Part shown: positions 4,821 to 6,015 of the stretch, piece by piece
Position numbering within the stretch: position 1 is the first letter of the stretch
Layout of the letters: every line of letters begins with the position of its first letter
Source of the DNA: an uncultured Clostridia bacterium
GTDB taxonomy: Bacteria; Bacillota_A; Clostridia; Christensenellales; Aristaeellaceae
DNA: 6,015 nucleotides
Direction: 5' to 3'
NCBI GenBank assembly: GCA_945871545.1
Contig: CAMBWJ010000127.1
Location: 1-6,015, forward strand
Position numbers and translations under genes: made by a program
The notes under the pieces: generated by a model
What the model was told of the DNA's origin: nothing
Databases searched by the model: none
What the model saw: only the letters and a program-made list of their open reading frames with translations

Positions 4821-5674
4821 CACAGCAGCCCACCTCCCGTCATGTGGTGATAGAAGGAGATGACCAGGCCCACGCCGGTGGCGATGCACACGAAGGTGAG
4901 CAGGGCGTCCAGCAGGCGCACGGAGCCGGAGATGTAGTCGCCGTCCGCCAGGTCGCGCACGCCGTTGGTGAAGGGGATCCCGGGGATCAGCGGCATGATT
5001 GCGCCGATAATCATGTGGCTCAGGCTGTGGCCCAGGCCGAGGGCGTGGCACAGCACGCAGACTGCGCTCACCAGCATGCCGCCCAGCACGTTGCCGATGA
5101 TGCGGGACATGTGGGGCGCGCTCAGGTAGAGCACGTAGGCGTAGAGCAGCAGCCCCGCCAACAGCGACGCGACCGCGTCCGCAGGTCCGCCGCCAAACAG
5201 GATGCAGAAGCAGGCGCTGCCCGCGCCGGAGGCCAGGATCTGCTGCCAGCGCTTCTTGCCCGGCATGCGGGAAATCGCGTCCAGACGCGCGCTGGCCTCC
5301 TCCAGCGTGTAGCCGCCGCGCTCGATTTCCCGGGAGAGCTGGTTGACCGCCACCACCCGGTCCAGCTGCGCACCCTTCACGGGGATGTGCTCCACGTGGG
5401 AGAAGGGCGCGGGACTCTGGGGCGTGTGGCCGCTGCCGGTCATGAAGATGCCGTTGCTGAGCACGAAGAAGCTGGGCTTCTCCACGCGATAGTAATGGCA
5501 GATGCGCTCCATGGTTTCCTCCACGCGGAAGATCTCCGCGCCGTTCTCCAGCAGCAGCCGTCCGGCCTTCATGGCCACCTCCATTACCGCGCCCTCGTCC
5601 CCGCAGCCTTCCGGGCAGACGGGCGCGGATGCGGCCTCCCTGGCGGCAAGCCGCCGCTTTTCGCTCTTCTTCAC
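4820..5674 (-). CDS. Threonine/serine exporter family, N-terminal half (ThrE/YjjP-like)
   Basis: Larger partner of the exporter, 284 residues. Residues 1-25 are polar and basic. Residues 28-145 are soluble and carry the family signature GRLLLENGAEIFRVEETMERI (38-58 region) and FFVLSNGIFMT (69-79). The C-terminal half has about five membrane segments (roughly 147-162, 165-184, 192-215, 217-234, 255-275) including the hallmark MPLIPGIPFTNGVRDL (227-242). The start is GTG at 5674-5672, supported by GAGGAG (5683-5688) 8 nt upstream; an ATG at 5752 in the same frame would lie only a few bases from the inferred transcription start and has no ribosome binding site. Its stop overlaps the start of the second half by one base, so both are made from one transcript at matched levels. 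Substrate is threonine/serine by family name, but YjjPB-like dicarboxylate export is equally possible. Confidence 0.92.
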   Translation of the reverse strand: MKKSEKRRLAAREAASAPVCPEGCGDEGAVMEVAMKAGRLLLENGAEIFRVEETMERICHYYRVEKPSFFVLSNGIFMTGSGHTPQSPAPFSHVEHIPVKGAQLDRVVAVNQLSREIERGGYTLEEASARLDAISRMPGKKRWQQILASGAGSACFCILFGGGPADAVASLLAGLLLYAYVLYLSAPHMSRIIGNVLGGMLVSAVCVLCHALGLGHSLSHMIIGAIMPLIPGIPFTNGVRDLADGDYISGSVRLLDALLTFVCIATGVGLVISFYHHMTGGGLL

Positions 5675-5682
5675 GGCTGATT

Positions 5683-5688
5683 CTCCTC
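5683..5688 (-). promoter_or_regulatory. Ribosome binding site that fixes a GTG start
   Basis: GAGGAG on the minus strand, 8 nt before GTG at 5674. It favours the 284-residue exporter subunit over a 310-residue reading. Confidence 0.75.
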
Positions 5689-5702
5689 TGTTTGCATGGG
5701 AT

Positions 5703-5734
5703 GCGCCGCCTGCGTCCGAAATCCGCTGCGGCGC
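5703..5734 (-). other. GC-rich hairpin in the exporter leader
   Basis: GCGCCGC (5703-5709) pairs with GCGGCGC (5728-5734), and GCG (5712-5714) pairs with CGC (5724-5726) inside it. It lies in the transcribed leader of about 80 nt, 14 nt upstream of the ribosome binding site. No U-tract follows on the minus strand, so it is not a terminator. It could affect translation or mRNA stability. Confidence 0.45.
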
Positions 5735-5762
5735 GGTGCTGTGGTAAAGCATTCCGAGCTGT

Positions 5763-5792
5763 ATTTTATCATTTTCGCCGCAGCACTGTCAA
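5763..5792 (-). promoter_or_regulatory. Promoter of the exporter gene pair
   Basis: On the minus strand the perfect -35 TTGACA (5792-5787), an 18-nt spacer, and the -10 TAAAAT (5768-5763, 5 of 6) preceded by TGA. Transcription would start near 5756. Confidence 0.8.
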
Positions 5793-5806
5793 TTCTTCTG
5801 AGAATT
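5791..5806. promoter_or_regulatory. 16-bp palindrome abutting the exporter -35 box
   Basis: AATTCT (5791-5796) and AGAATT (5801-5806) form a perfect inverted repeat with a 4-bp spacer. It overlaps the first two bases of the -35 box. Position and symmetry suit a dimeric repressor or activator site, but I do not recognise the motif and a chance palindrome is possible. Confidence 0.35.
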
Positions 5807-6015
5807 TAACGAAGCCTGCGTCGCAAAGCATGGCGACCAGAATACATCAGAAAAGAGGGAACGACAAAGGTCCGGAGTTTCCTCCGCGAAAAAACGAATA
5901 TGAACAAGCTCAAATCATCCGTTACTGAAATCCGTCCGGGCCCTTCATGCGCAGATTCCTCGGTTTTTGCTCAATTATTTGCAAGCGACAGACCAGACCG
6001 CCTTGTGTGCAGTCT
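5807..6015. other. Right-end stretch without a supported gene
   Basis: A frame on the plus strand starts with ATG at 5900 and stays open to the window edge (MNKLKSSVTEIRPG..., 38 codons). It lacks a spaced ribosome binding site, has no promoter I can see, and its third positions are much less GC-rich than the genes here. It might be the 5' end of a gene that continues outside, but I give that low odds. A small hairpin, CGGAG (5873-5877) with CTCCG (5882-5886), lies just upstream without a U-tract on either strand. On the minus strand I see no coding signal. Confidence 0.4.

Noticed and set aside
4844..5680. Plus-strand open frame opposite the exporter (278 codons)
   Set aside because: Antisense shadow: rich in H, Q, A, D and G, no ribosome binding site, while the minus strand shows ThrE family motifs.
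5873..5886. Hairpin CGGAG/CTCCG as a terminator
   Set aside because: Only 5 pairs and no U-run directly following on either strand.

Overview
The window looks like chromosomal sequence from a GC-rich member of the Clostridia (Bacillota). This is inferred from near-consensus AAGGAGG ribosome binding sites, sigma-A type promoters with TTGACA-like -35 boxes, GTG and TTG starts, a two-gene threonine/serine exporter of the kind common in Firmicutes, and a clostridial-looking pyruvate kinase. The genus cannot be fixed from this sequence. I see no insertion sequence, CRISPR array, phage gene, rRNA or tRNA.

Layout, left to right. (1) 1-1180, minus strand: pyruvate kinase, with its 3' end cut off by the window edge. 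It has a consensus promoter at 1371-1399 and a roughly 185-nt leader holding two hairpins and a well-formed intrinsic terminator before the ribosome binding site, which is the layout of a transcription attenuator. (2) 1578-2003, plus strand: a 141-residue soluble protein of unknown function, divergent from pyk, with its own promoter. (3) 2019-2062: a hairpin terminator usable from both strands between convergent genes. (4) 2069-3445, minus strand: dihydrolipoamide dehydrogenase with its own promoter and no lipoyl-complex partner genes nearby. (5) 3446-3705: AT-rich intergenic stretch with the lpd promoter and a 55-nt palindrome with perfect 12-bp arms. (6) 3706-4206, minus strand: YgjV-type membrane protein starting at TTG. 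(7) 4313-4350: intrinsic terminator closing the next unit. (8) 4371-5674, minus strand: two overlapping genes encoding the C-terminal and N-terminal halves of a ThrE/YjjP-YjjB type exporter, from a promoter at 5763-5792 that overlaps a 16-bp palindrome. (9) 5807-6015: no convincing gene.

The window is ordinary core metabolism and transport: glycolytic PEP-to-pyruvate conversion, FAD-dependent reoxidation of lipoyl groups, and export of a small metabolite (threonine/serine, or succinate by analogy with E. coli YjjPB). Each unit has its own promoter and usually its own terminator, so the genes are neighbours and not one pathway operon. The observation I rate highest is the pyk leader. It has a promoter, a 9-bp hairpin, a second hairpin, and an 11-bp terminator with a U-rich tract, and one hairpin arm can pair with the terminator instead. 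I could not match it to a riboswitch class I know.
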